A stretch of DNA of 8,718 bases from an uncultured bacterium (GCA_900556295.1 USOK01000058.1:1-8718), one strand, 5' to 3'; numbered from the stretch's first letter, positions 1 through 5,866 are shown. The notes: generated from the letters alone by a model not told the origin. Made by a program: numbers and translations.

Positions 1-759
1 ATCTTTCCCAGTATTTGGGAAATGCTCACTGTCGATAAAATTCATTTGCGGAGAACCAACAAAACCTGCAACAAAAATATTTGCGGGGTTATTGTAAATC
101 TCTTCAGGAGTGTCTGCCTGTTGGATTATGCCTTTGTCCAAAACAACTACTCTATCGCCCATTGTAAGAGCTTCTGTTTGGTCATGAGTTACGTAGATAA
201 AAGTTGTTTGAAGTTTTTCGTGTAATTTTTTTATTTCAGAGCGCATTTGAACACGCAGTTTTGCATCGAGATTTGATAAAGGCTCATCCATTAAGAAAAC
301 TTTGGGATTTCTTACAATTGCACGCCCTAATGCAACACGCTGTCTTTGTCCGCCGGAAAGTTGTTTGGGCTTTCTATCTAAATACTCGCCAAGGTCAAGG
401 ATTTCTGCAGCTTCTTGGACTTTTTTCTCAATTGTAGTCTTATCAACTTTTCGCATTTTTAAACCAAATGCGATGTTTTCTCTAACTGTCATGTGCGGAT
501 AAAGAGCGTAACTCTGAAAAACAAACGCAATGTCGCGATCTTTTGGGTGAATATCATTAACTTTTTTATCTCCGATATAAATTTCTCCAGAAGTAATATT
601 TTCCAAGCCAGCAATCATTCTCAAAAGTGTTGATTTCCCACATCCGGAAGCTCCGACGAGTACGACAAATTCTCTGTCATTTATGTTTAAATCAATGTTA
701 TCAATAACTTTTTTTTTGTCATAGATTTTTGTCACGTTTTTTAAAACAACATTACTCAT
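1..759 (-). CDS. Sugar-type ABC transporter ATP-binding protein (MalK/UgpC/MsmK family), 3' end outside window
   Basis: This is the nucleotide-binding subunit of an ABC importer, which hydrolyses ATP at the cytoplasmic face of the membrane to drive solute uptake. The reverse strand reads 253 codons without a stop from ATG at 759 to the window edge. Visible motifs in order: Walker A GASGCGKST (residues 36-44), Q-loop Gln82, signature LSGGQ (134-138), Walker B VFLMDEP (154-160), D-loop LSNLD (161-165) and switch His192. The stretch ending in FVGSPQMNFI (about 233-242) is typical of the MalK/UgpC/MsmK subgroup and leads into the C-terminal regulatory OB-fold domain, which is cut off here; family members are about 350-380 residues. 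The ATG is preceded by AGGGGAAG, a good ribosome binding site. It lies 37 nt downstream of the kinase-like gene on the same strand, so co-transcription is plausible. The substrate cannot be told, because no permease or binding protein is in view. Confidence 0.95.
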   Translation of the reverse strand, partial: MSNVVLKNVTKIYDKKKVIDNIDLNINDREFVVLVGASGCGKSTLLRMIAGLENITSGEIYIGDKKVNDIHPKDRDIAFVFQSYALYPHMTVRENIAFGLKMRKVDKTTIEKKVQEAAEILDLGEYLDRKPKQLSGGQRQRVALGRAIVRNPKVFLMDEPLSNLDAKLRVQMRSEIKKLHEKLQTTFIYVTHDQTEALTMGDRVVVLDKGIIQQADTPEEIYNNPANIFVAGFVGSPQMNFIDSEHFPNTGKD

Positions 760-796
760 TTTCTTCCCCTTTTTTGAAGCTCCCGTTTGTTTTCGT

Positions 797-1915
797 TTAA
801 TCTTGCCTTTCGATTGGTAAAATTAAGTTGAAACTTGTGCCTTTCATAACCTCAGAATCAATCCATACAGCTCCGCCCATTCGTTTAAGCATAGTGTATG
901 CTGTCCCGAGTGAAATTGATCTGACAATAGTTTTTTTGCGAGCTTTGTCTAATTGTGTGTATGGCTCAAAAATTCCGTCAAGTTCAGACTCCGCAAGTCC
1001 CATTCCTGTGTCAGTGATAGATATTTTTACGTATGAAAAAATATCTGCATCTTTAATAATTTTTGCCCCACTCTTTTCGACAATATCAAGCTTTGGATGA
1101 TCAACTTTAATTGTGATTGTGCCAGCATCTGTCAATTTGATAGATGTTTCCAAAATATTTTGCAGGATTATTTTGATAGCATTTTCGTCGTTGTATATTG
1201 CTTTTTTGTTAAATGCTTCTGTATCATATTCGATTGTCAAATTTTTTGCATTTAAATCGTTTTCGTTATTTTTTACAATTGTTTGAATTGTGTTAATTAG
1301 ATCGAAAGTCTGATTATTACATGTGAATAGTGAAGATTCAGCCTGCGCAAATTCCAAAAACTTGTCTATAAAGTATAATAATTCTGTTGAATTTTTGTTG
1401 ATAATTTTAACATATTTTTCTTGTTTGTCGTTGATCTCCCCTCCCATACCGTCAAGAAGAGCTTGTGAAAAGCCGATTATAGACTGGATTGGAGATTTGA
1501 ATTCGTTTGAAAGTTTAACAAACATAACATTTTTTTCTTTGTTCAGACGTCCAGTCTTTTCTGCGATAGCCAAAACATTAGTCATAGCTGTAACATCGCG
1601 GATAGTGATAAAGTATTGCTCAACAAATTTTTTTGCATTCATTTCAACAAAAAACTCTTTGCCTTCTGTTGTGAAAGCACCTGTTACGATAGAATTTTTC
1701 TTTGAATACGATTTTTGAGCTGAAGCTAATCCGTTTACAACAATTTCATCAAAGTACATGCCTTTTAAATCAACAGCTCTGGTTTCAAAAACTATTGAGG
1801 CTTTATCATTAGCCCAAATAATCCTACCGTCGAAATCAATGACTAGGACAGCATCTGGTAGGTTTTTCAAGACCTCTTTAGGATTTATACTGCTAAATAA
1901 GTTAGTAAAATTCAT
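797..1915 (-). CDS. PAS domain / histidine-kinase-like protein with degenerate catalytic motifs (probable pseudokinase)
   Basis: The 372-residue protein has the layout of a cytosolic sensor kinase: a PAS domain (about 14-110, with LPDAVLVIDFDGRIIWAN), a dimerisation/phosphoacceptor helix pair (about 125-195) and a HATPase domain (about 205-370). I see no transmembrane segment. The G1 box is intact (DTGMG, 302-306) and the F-box region IFEPYTQLD is recognisable. The H-box, usually SHELRTP, reads SNEFKSP, so the phosphorylated His is Asn137. The N-box, usually NLLxNAxKFT, reads NILETSIKLT, replacing the ATP/Mg-binding Asn with Thr257. The glycine-rich G2 box is replaced by VRSISLGT (about 331-338). 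It therefore probably cannot autophosphorylate and may act as a sensor, scaffold or partner of another kinase; that is inference. I chose ATG 1915 because AAGGAAAG lies upstream of it; an ATG at 1957 would add 14 residues but has no ribosome binding site. No response regulator is adjacent. Confidence 0.88.
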   Translation of the reverse strand: MNFTNLFSSINPKEVLKNLPDAVLVIDFDGRIIWANDKASIVFETRAVDLKGMYFDEIVVNGLASAQKSYSKKNSIVTGAFTTEGKEFFVEMNAKKFVEQYFITIRDVTAMTNVLAIAEKTGRLNKEKNVMFVKLSNEFKSPIQSIIGFSQALLDGMGGEINDKQEKYVKIINKNSTELLYFIDKFLEFAQAESSLFTCNNQTFDLINTIQTIVKNNENDLNAKNLTIEYDTEAFNKKAIYNDENAIKIILQNILETSIKLTDAGTITIKVDHPKLDIVEKSGAKIIKDADIFSYVKISITDTGMGLAESELDGIFEPYTQLDKARKKTIVRSISLGTAYTMLKRMGGAVWIDSEVMKGTSFNLILPIERQD

Positions 1916-1990
1916 AGTTGCAATACTTTCCTTAATGTTGTATACTTTATATAACATTTATATACAACAAATCGACTACATTGTACTTTA

Positions 1991-1999
1991 AATATAGCA
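1991..1999 (-). promoter_or_regulatory. Possible extended -10 promoter for the kinase-like gene
   Basis: Read on the minus strand, TGC is followed by TATATT, which fits an extended -10 element (TGnTATAAT). No good -35 hexamer lies 17 nt upstream. It sits about 75 nt before the chosen start of the kinase-like gene. In such AT-rich sequence a match like this can occur by chance. Confidence 0.3.
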
Positions 2000-2119
2000 T
2001 AAACAGTTTGTAATAAGAGATTTTATATTAATTTTTGTAATTTTTTTTTTACAAACTAGCAAAAAAATTTTTTTTCGTGTTTTAAAACAACAAACGAGAA
2101 TATAGAGTTATAAAAATAA

Positions 2120-2139
2120 GTTACGGTAAGTGCTGTAAC
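2120..2139 (+). other. Hairpin in the leader of the small acidic protein gene
   Basis: GTTACGG (2120-2126) can pair with CTGTAAC (2133-2139), giving 7 bp including one G-U pair around a 6-nt loop, just upstream of the AGAGG ribosome binding site at 2154-2158. It would lie in the 5' untranslated region if transcription starts near a TATAAA at 2109-2114, which has no convincing -35 partner. The stem could help set mRNA stability or translation, but nothing shows that directly. Confidence 0.3.
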
Positions 2140-2166
2140 CCCGAATCAAGAAAAGAGGATGTGACT

Positions 2167-2505
2167 ATGAACGATATTCCTAAAAACGGTCCGAGCATTC
2201 CACAACAAACTACCAAAATTGAACAAGTGAAGCCAGAAGCTGTTGATACTCAAACTCAAAAGCCTATGGATGTTCAGCCTAAAGAGATTAAAGAAATTCT
2301 AGAAAACCCGGCTGATCGTTCTGCAGTGAAGGTTGATAACCTTGAAAATGATTTGAAGATTTTTGCTTCGGATCCTGAATTGGCTCAAAAAGCGCTAGAA
2401 GTAGCTGAACTTGCTGAAAAACGTTATGCAGATGCAGGTGTTGAACAACCTGAGTTGAAAGCACTTACGGTTGGCAAAGCTTTTGTTGAAGAGTTCCAAA
2501 AATAG
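2167..2505 (+). CDS. Small acidic hypothetical protein, Pro/Gln-rich N-terminus
   Basis: I do not recognise this 112-residue protein. The first 45 residues are rich in Pro, Gln, Lys and Glu and look disordered. The remainder (about 50-112) is rich in Ala, Leu and Glu and looks alpha-helical, including LAQKALEVAELAEKRYADAG. It has no Cys, no Trp, no signal peptide and no membrane segment, so a soluble cytoplasmic protein is likely. The start is ATG 2167, with AGAGG 8 nt upstream; the GTG two codons earlier is too close to that site. It is divergent from the kinase-like gene across a T/A-tract-rich spacer of about 250 nt and convergent with aroQ. The clear ribosome binding site and protein-like composition argue that it is real. 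Its function is unknown. Confidence 0.75.
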   Translation: MNDIPKNGPSIPQQTTKIEQVKPEAVDTQTQKPMDVQPKEIKEILENPADRSAVKVDNLENDLKIFASDPELAQKALEVAELAEKRYADAGVEQPELKALTVGKAFVEEFQK

Positions 2506-2562
2506 GTTTTGATACTTATTTAGGTTCGGCGTAATAAGTTCTGTCGTAGGAATAGTTTATAT

Positions 2563-2606
2563 ATCGCAGATTTGAGTTTGCGATGTCAGGTTTTTGTCTC
2601 TTTTTT
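2563..2606 (+). terminator. Likely intrinsic terminator after the small acidic protein gene
   Basis: ATCGCA (2563-2568) pairs with TGCGAT (2579-2584), extendable to 9 bp with two wobble pairs around a TTGA tetraloop. Two T-runs follow (T5 from 2591 and T6 from 2601). The first T-run starts 6 nt after the stem, so it is less tight than a classical terminator. It lies about 60 nt after the stop codon at 2505 and before the convergent aroQ end. Confidence 0.45.
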
Positions 2607-2636
2607 AATGTTAGTTTTGTTCGGGATTGTGTTTTA

Positions 2637-3089
2637 TTATTCCTCAAAAGAATTATTTGTTTTTAAAAAATTTTTGATGGCTTTCAAGCCTAATTTATAG
2701 CTATCTGCACCAAATCCTGATATTTGACCGATGCATACAGGTGCCAAGTATGAATGGTGCCTAAATTCTTCTCTTTTATAAATGTTTGTCATGTGTACTT
2801 CTACAATTGGAATATCAACAGCAGAAATAGCATCTCTTATTGCAACACTTGTATGCGTATAAGCACCGGCGTTTATGACAATTCCGTCAAAATTATCTTT
2901 TGCAGAATGAATTTTTTCTACAATTTCCCCTTCAAAGTTGCTTTGGAATGTTTCTATGTCGATTCCTAATTCAAATGAGAATGCGTATAAATCTTTTTCT
3001 AAGTCTTTTAAAGTCATGGTTCCGTACTTCTCTGTTTCTCGAGAACCAAGCATATTCATATTTACGCCGTTTATAACAAGTATTTTCAT
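2637..3089 (-). CDS. aroQ: Type II 3-dehydroquinate dehydratase
   Basis: The enzyme dehydrates 3-dehydroquinate to 3-dehydroshikimate, the third step of the shikimate pathway to chorismate and aromatic amino acids; type II enzymes are cytosolic dodecamers. The 150-residue length is typical. Family motifs are all present: the N-terminal loop with Asn12, Arg17 and the catalytic-type Tyr22, FQSNFEGE (48-55), INAGAYTHTS (72-81), the VEVHMTNI segment with His99 and Asn102, and REEFRHHSYLAP. One change stands out: the usual INGPNLNLLG start motif reads INGVNMNMLG, with Val in place of Pro9. The start ATG follows AGAGG at 7 nt spacing, and a well-formed promoter lies just upstream, leaving a leader of only about 13 nt. 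It is monocistronic here, convergent with the small acidic gene on its 3' side. Confidence 0.97.
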   Translation of the reverse strand: MKILVINGVNMNMLGSRETEKYGTMTLKDLEKDLYAFSFELGIDIETFQSNFEGEIVEKIHSAKDNFDGIVINAGAYTHTSVAIRDAISAVDIPIVEVHMTNIYKREEFRHHSYLAPVCIGQISGFGADSYKLGLKAIKNFLKTNNSFEE

Positions 3090-3092
3090 GTT

Positions 3093-3121
3093 TTTACCTC
3101 TAACCTCTATTGTACTATAAA
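3093..3121 (+). promoter_or_regulatory. Candidate rightward promoter for the structured RNA
   Basis: TTTACC (3093-3098) and TATAAA (3116-3121) are separated by 17 nt, a good sigma70-type arrangement. It overlaps the leftward aroQ promoter on the opposite strand, so the two would compete for polymerase. Transcription would start near 3128 and run into the terminator at 3237-3267. Confidence 0.4.
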
Positions 3122-3137
3122 ATCAATGTTTTGTAAA
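3109..3137 (-). promoter_or_regulatory. aroQ promoter
   Basis: On the minus strand, TTTACA (3137-3132) and TACAAT (3114-3109) are spaced by exactly 17 nt, close to the sigma70 consensus. The predicted start of transcription is near 3102, just ahead of the AGAGG ribosome binding site of aroQ. Confidence 0.6.
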
Positions 3138-3267
3138 GAATTGTTAAGTTTTTGACAACATGAGTGCTCAAAAAAGCATGCTTGAATTATCATGCATGTA
3201 CAACTATCCCCAAATCTCCTCCCAAGATTATTGTTCAAGCTGTACCGAGAGTACAGCTTCTTTTTTT
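3128..3267 (+). ncRNA. Candidate small RNA or regulatory leader with terminator
   Basis: About 140 nt between aroQ and the Sm-like gene has no plausible reading frame but several RNA-like elements. These are a stem TTGTTAA/TTGACAA (3141-3147 with 3152-3158), a short stem GCATG/CATGC (3176-3180 with 3191-3195), an unpaired C-rich stretch (3206-3223, including ATCCCC and CTCCTCCC) and a perfect terminator hairpin. GCTTGAA (3180-3186) can alternatively pair with TTCAAGC (3234-3240), which would take the first four bases of the terminator stem, an antiterminator-like option. The C-rich stretch is complementary to Shine-Dalgarno-like G-runs, and ATCCCC matches the GGGGAT ribosome binding site at 3333-3338. 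It could be a trans-acting sRNA or a cis-acting leader of the gene at 3344. I recognise no known RNA family. Confidence 0.45.
3237..3267 (+). terminator. Strong intrinsic terminator
   Basis: AAGCTGTAC (3237-3245) pairs perfectly with GTACAGCTT (3251-3259) around the 5-nt loop CGAGA, followed by C and T7 (3261-3267). No protein gene ends here on the plus strand, which is the main reason to suspect a non-coding transcript upstream. Confidence 0.85.
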
Positions 3268-3283
3268 ATGTTTGTGTTAAATA

Positions 3284-3316
3284 TTGACTTATACGAATAA
3301 ATCACTACAATATAAT
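3284..3316 (+). promoter_or_regulatory. Promoter of the Sm-like gene
   Basis: TTGACT (3284-3289) is followed after 16 nt by TACAAT (3306-3311), which overlaps a consensus TATAAT (3311-3316) that would have a 21-nt spacer. Either -10 gives a leader of about 20-25 nt before ATG 3344. The promoter lies downstream of the terminator, so the gene can be transcribed independently of the upstream RNA. Confidence 0.6.
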
Positions 3317-3343
3317 ATGTAAGACATTTTACGGGGATGTAGG

Positions 3344-3601
3344 ATGAGATTAGTGGAAAAACTGAAAGAGTATGAAAATCAATACATGTTCATCAAATGG
3401 GCAACAGGAGGTGAATATGGCAAACTTATTTATGCTGGTGAAGATTTTATAGAATTTAATGTTATAGATGTGGATACAATGGATTATTCAGAAACGGTGT
3501 TAATTCACAGTCCGCTCATTCTTGAAGTTGCAATTGGCGGAGCAGATGTTCAGCGAATTGTTGCTGAGGTTTCTTCTAAAATCTCTATAGATGAAGGGTA
3601 A
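3344..3601 (+). CDS. Small conserved-looking protein with Sm/SH3-barrel-like pattern
   Basis: I do not recognise this 85-residue protein by name. A short N-terminal helix (MRLVEKLKEYENQ) is followed by alternating hydrophobic strands: YMFIKW, a Gly-rich turn, YGKLIYAGEDFIEFNVID, then TVLIHSPLILEVAI. This order resembles an Sm/LSm fold: the Gly-x-hydrophobic then Asp-Phe pattern is like the Sm1 motif, and VLIHSPLILEV is like the archaeal Sm2 pattern in which a strand, a turn and a strand follow one another. The resemblance is by eye only, and a generic SH3-like barrel is equally possible. It is acidic and soluble, with no Cys and no signal peptide. GGGG lies 7 nt before the ATG. It has its own promoter and converges with the 214-residue gene; the 57 nt between them hold only a weak bulged stem. 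Confidence 0.75.
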   Translation: MRLVEKLKEYENQYMFIKWATGGEYGKLIYAGEDFIEFNVIDVDTMDYSETVLIHSPLILEVAIGGADVQRIVAEVSSKISIDEG

Positions 3602-3658
3602 TTTATTCGGAAATTTGCGAAATAATTGTTGGCTCAATTGATAAAGTCTTTAAATTAT

Positions 3659-4303
3659 CTAGATATTAAAACTTTTTCTTGCGCCTTCTTCGTGATAGAA
3701 ACCGCCACCACAAATTGTTTCTACAACTTTGAGAACAAATTCTCTTGGTGCATCAACTTGGTTTAAATAAAACTCTCTGTTAGGCAGATGGCGAATTTTC
3801 ATTATTGAATTTTGGGTAGACTCAGGCGGGATGAATAACGATGCAACTTCGTTATCTAGAAGTTTCCCCATTTCTTCATCGTGATCTGTGACACCTTTCA
3901 TCAATTCGTAATAATTCCCTTTGATAGCCATAATTCTGCTTGAAAACAAGTGCTGCCCGTCCTCTCTATAAAGAGCTTGAGGTTGATAATTGCATCTAGT
4001 TGTAAAGCTCATTTTGTGCCAAAGAATATTTACAATAACAACAGATTTCTGCGGATCTGTGTCGACGTAGATGTTCTGAGTTGTTACGTTTCTGGAGGAA
4101 AAAGCCTCTTTTAATGTATCAACTACGATTTGCAAGTTGTCAATCATTCTTGCAAAAATCTCATTTGTGTTAATATTTGCGTGCTGGTAATCCAAAAACT
4201 GCTTGTACATGTGAGTAGATACAAGTCCTACTCTTTCTTGAATTAGAGCAGATTTTCTTGCTGATGTTTCAGAATTATCAAAGCTTTCAAAGTTGTTTAA
4301 CAA
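3659..4303 (-). CDS. Hypothetical protein of 214 residues, TTG start
   Basis: I do not recognise the family. The protein is soluble, without signal peptide or membrane segments. Residues 1-70 look helical (ending near NLQIVVDTLKEAF). Residues 75-125 look like beta strands (NIYVDTD, SVVIVNILWHKMSFTTR), and a C-terminal part has RHLPNREFYLNQVD and a Gly-rich ICGGGFYHEEGARK tail. Two Cys are present, at 104 and 198. The frame opens at TTG 4303. Three codons upstream and in frame is ATG GAA AAT TAA (4315-4304), so the ATG cannot start the protein without reading through a stop. GGATGG sits 8 nt before the TTG, which supports the TTG start. The next Met is residue 32, which would remove what looks like real protein. 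It could be a natural TTG start or the result of a recent nonsense change. Confidence 0.8.
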   Translation of the reverse strand: MLNNFESFDNSETSARKSALIQERVGLVSTHMYKQFLDYQHANINTNEIFARMIDNLQIVVDTLKEAFSSRNVTTQNIYVDTDPQKSVVIVNILWHKMSFTTRCNYQPQALYREDGQHLFSSRIMAIKGNYYELMKGVTDHDEEMGKLLDNEVASLFIPPESTQNSIMKIRHLPNREFYLNQVDAPREFVLKVVETICGGGFYHEEGARKSFNI

Positions 4304-4357
4304 TTAATTTTCCATCCTTTTAACCACATGTAATAATAAACATGAAATTATGTAAAG

Positions 4358-4363
4358 ATTATA
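4358..4363 (-). promoter_or_regulatory. Possible -10 element for the 214-residue gene
   Basis: The minus strand carries a consensus TATAAT, with an A10 tract filling most of the 17-nt spacer and a poor -35 (TTCAAC). An alternative closer to the gene is TTTACA (4356-4351) spaced 17 nt from TTACAT (4333-4328). The rest of 4304-4440 shows nothing else I can support. Confidence 0.35.
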
Positions 4364-4439
4364 TGTTTTTTTTTTACAAAGTTGAATACGTAATTAGGTT
4401 TATTTATATTTTTGTAGATTTTAATAAGTGGTTGAATTG

Positions 4440-4483
4440 AAAAGATAAGCATTGATTGAGTCTGAATCTGTCAATGCTTATCT
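4440..4483 (-). terminator. Hairpin terminating the bioFGC operon
   Basis: A perfect 13-bp stem is formed by 4443-4455 and 4471-4483, with a 15-nt loop. Its 5' arm on the minus strand overlaps the bioC stop codon (4484-4482). The T-run after it is short (TTT, then C), so termination may be partial, or the stem may mainly protect the 3' end. Confidence 0.6.
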
Positions 4484-5219
4484 AATTATTTTTACAAACA
4501 ACAATTACAGGAGAATATGTAAGAGTTATCTCAGGATATTTTTCTTTGTATTTGTCGCAAAACTCTTTTACTTCTTTGAATCTCCAGTGTTGAGCCGTGA
4601 GAGAATTAACACCGGTATTTTTCATGTGTGCTAAAAGTTCCAGCGGATTGTTGAATTTTAAAGTATGTTCAAATTCTTCTGCGTGTATAATTTCAAAATT
4701 TTCGTTTACAATTTTTTTTATTTCTTCAAAAGTTTTATATTCCAATGAAATCCCAGTCAAATCACGGATTTCTTTAAAGTTTTTGTCAGAAAATGTAGAA
4801 AAAGCCAAAAAGCCATCAGAATTAAGCTGTTTTTTGCAATGTGAACAAATATTGTTTAAATTATTAAACCATTGGAACATTGCGTTTGAAATTATCAAAT
4901 CCTGCTTTTTTTTTGATTTAATTTTTAAGGCGTTTCCGCAGAAAAATTCGGAATTAGGGATAATTTCGGCAACGTATTTTTTTGATTTCTCTACCAAGTC
5001 GTTGGCATAATATGCTTTAAAGTTGATGTTTTTAACAAGTTCTTTAGTCAAAATTCCTGTACCGCACCCGAGTTCAAGGACGGAATTGAACTCAGTTTTT
5101 ATTGAAGAAAGATTTTGGACTAACCTTTCTGCCATAATTTTTTGGACAATTGCATTTTGGTTATAAGAACTAAAACTTTTTTCAAACTGTTTTTTTATTA
5201 ATTTTTGGTTTATTTGCAT
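4482..5219 (-). CDS. bioC: Malonyl-ACP O-methyltransferase BioC
   Basis: BioC transfers methyl from S-adenosylmethionine to the free carboxyl of malonyl-ACP (or malonyl-CoA), so that fatty-acid synthase can extend it to pimeloyl-ACP methyl ester for biotin synthesis. The 245-residue length is typical. The N-terminus has the BioC-type FEKSFSSYNQNAIVQKIMAERL. The SAM-binding motif I is VLELGCGTG (47-55). SNAMFQWF (111-118), LAFSTFS (138-144) and NTGVNS (201-206) are family landmarks that separate BioC from generic methyltransferases. It is the last gene of the operon: its ATG overlaps the end of bioG by 10 nt, and only a weak GGA precedes it, so translation probably depends on coupling to bioG. 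Confidence 0.93.
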   Translation of the reverse strand: MQINQKLIKKQFEKSFSSYNQNAIVQKIMAERLVQNLSSIKTEFNSVLELGCGTGILTKELVKNINFKAYYANDLVEKSKKYVAEIIPNSEFFCGNALKIKSKKKQDLIISNAMFQWFNNLNNICSHCKKQLNSDGFLAFSTFSDKNFKEIRDLTGISLEYKTFEEIKKIVNENFEIIHAEEFEHTLKFNNPLELLAHMKNTGVNSLTAQHWRFKEVKEFCDKYKEKYPEITLTYSPVIVVCKNN

Positions 5220-5866
5220 AATATGTCATTCCAACTTATGAAATTATAGTACGGAAAGTGTCCGCTTTCAAGCATTTCTATTTCTGCATTATTTTGCCAA
5301 AAGTTTACTTGATTTTTTGTTGGAATAATTTTGTCATTGGTACTAATCAAAGCTTTGTCGTAGTAGTGTTCATAGTTGTTATCGCTTGTTTTAATTATTT
5401 GGTAGAGAGTTTTTAGCTCGTTTTCTCGGTTTTCGATTGTGCGTTCAACAGGCGTTGCTGAATAACTTTTGAATTCTTCTTTTGTATTAAAAATATTTTG
5501 GTAAAATTTGCCCTCCAAGCCTGTTTTGGCGTGACGAAGTGTTAAAAGAAACGGTTTTGTCGGGATTCCAAATTCGTCATCAATAGGTTTGACAGTTCCA
5601 TTTATTGCAATTTTTTTTGCAAATTTTGGAAGTTTCTCTTTTAGTAAATATGCGACAAAAACGCCCATTGACCACGCAATTAGGTTGATATTTTTATAAT
5701 TACTAAAATCTATTTTGGGTAAATCGAGTTTGTTATAATCATATATTATTATTACGTCAAAATCTCCGCAGTCTAAGAACTTAAATGGGTGTTCATCAAA
5801 ACTCCAGCCTGCAAAAAAGACTATTAATTTGTTGTTATTTTGTTTGTTTAGCCAATGAAATTGCAT
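5210..5866 (-). CDS. bioG: Pimeloyl-ACP methyl ester carboxylesterase BioG (DUF452 family)
   Basis: BioG hydrolyses pimeloyl-ACP methyl ester, ending the disguised chain-elongation cycle opened by BioC and releasing pimeloyl-ACP for BioF; it is one of several unrelated-looking esterases (BioH, BioG, BioK, BioJ) that fill this slot. The 218-residue protein has the FAGWS oxyanion-region motif, the nucleophile elbow AWSMG (Ser66), AINGTVKPIDDEFGIP, and a plausible triad completed by Asp178 (STNDK) and His203 (SGHFPYY). I start it at ATG 5866, which has AAAGGA 8 nt upstream; a TTG one codon earlier is less likely. It overlaps bioF by 32 nt and bioC by 10 nt, which argues for a single polycistronic message. 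Confidence 0.92.
   Translation of the reverse strand: MQFHWLNKQNNNKLIVFFAGWSFDEHPFKFLDCGDFDVIIIYDYNKLDLPKIDFSNYKNINLIAWSMGVFVAYLLKEKLPKFAKKIAINGTVKPIDDEFGIPTKPFLLTLRHAKTGLEGKFYQNIFNTKEEFKSYSATPVERTIENRENELKTLYQIIKTSDNNYEHYYDKALISTNDKIIPTKNQVNFWQNNAEIEMLESGHFPYYNFISWNDILCK

Noticed and set aside
22..502. Plus-strand reading frames of 66-77 codons at the left end
   Set aside because: They lie antisense to an unmistakable ABC ATPase and have no protein-like motifs.
1916..1957. A longer form of the kinase-like protein starting at ATG 1957
   Set aside because: No ribosome binding site precedes it, and AAGGAAAG is placed for ATG 1915. The extra 14 residues look like translated leader.
828..1991. 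Plus-strand frames opposite the kinase-like gene
   Set aside because: They mirror the coding strand's codon pattern, are Ser/Ile-rich without domains and lack ribosome binding sites.
2037..2052. NtcA-type site (GTA-N8-TAC), suggested by the possible cyanobacterial relationship
   Set aside because: The spacing is 10 nt rather than 8, and the match is part of a T-run.
2161..2166. GTG start for the small acidic protein
   Set aside because: The AGAGG site is only 2 nt away from it, but 8 nt from the ATG at 2167.
3602..3658. Bidirectional terminator between the Sm-like gene and the 214-residue gene
   Set aside because: The TTATT-CG/CG-AATAA stem has a bulge and no adjacent T-run on either strand, so it is too weak to call.
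4597..5010. A 137-codon plus-strand frame opposite bioC
   Set aside because: It is antisense to a gene with complete BioC motifs and has no supporting start signal.
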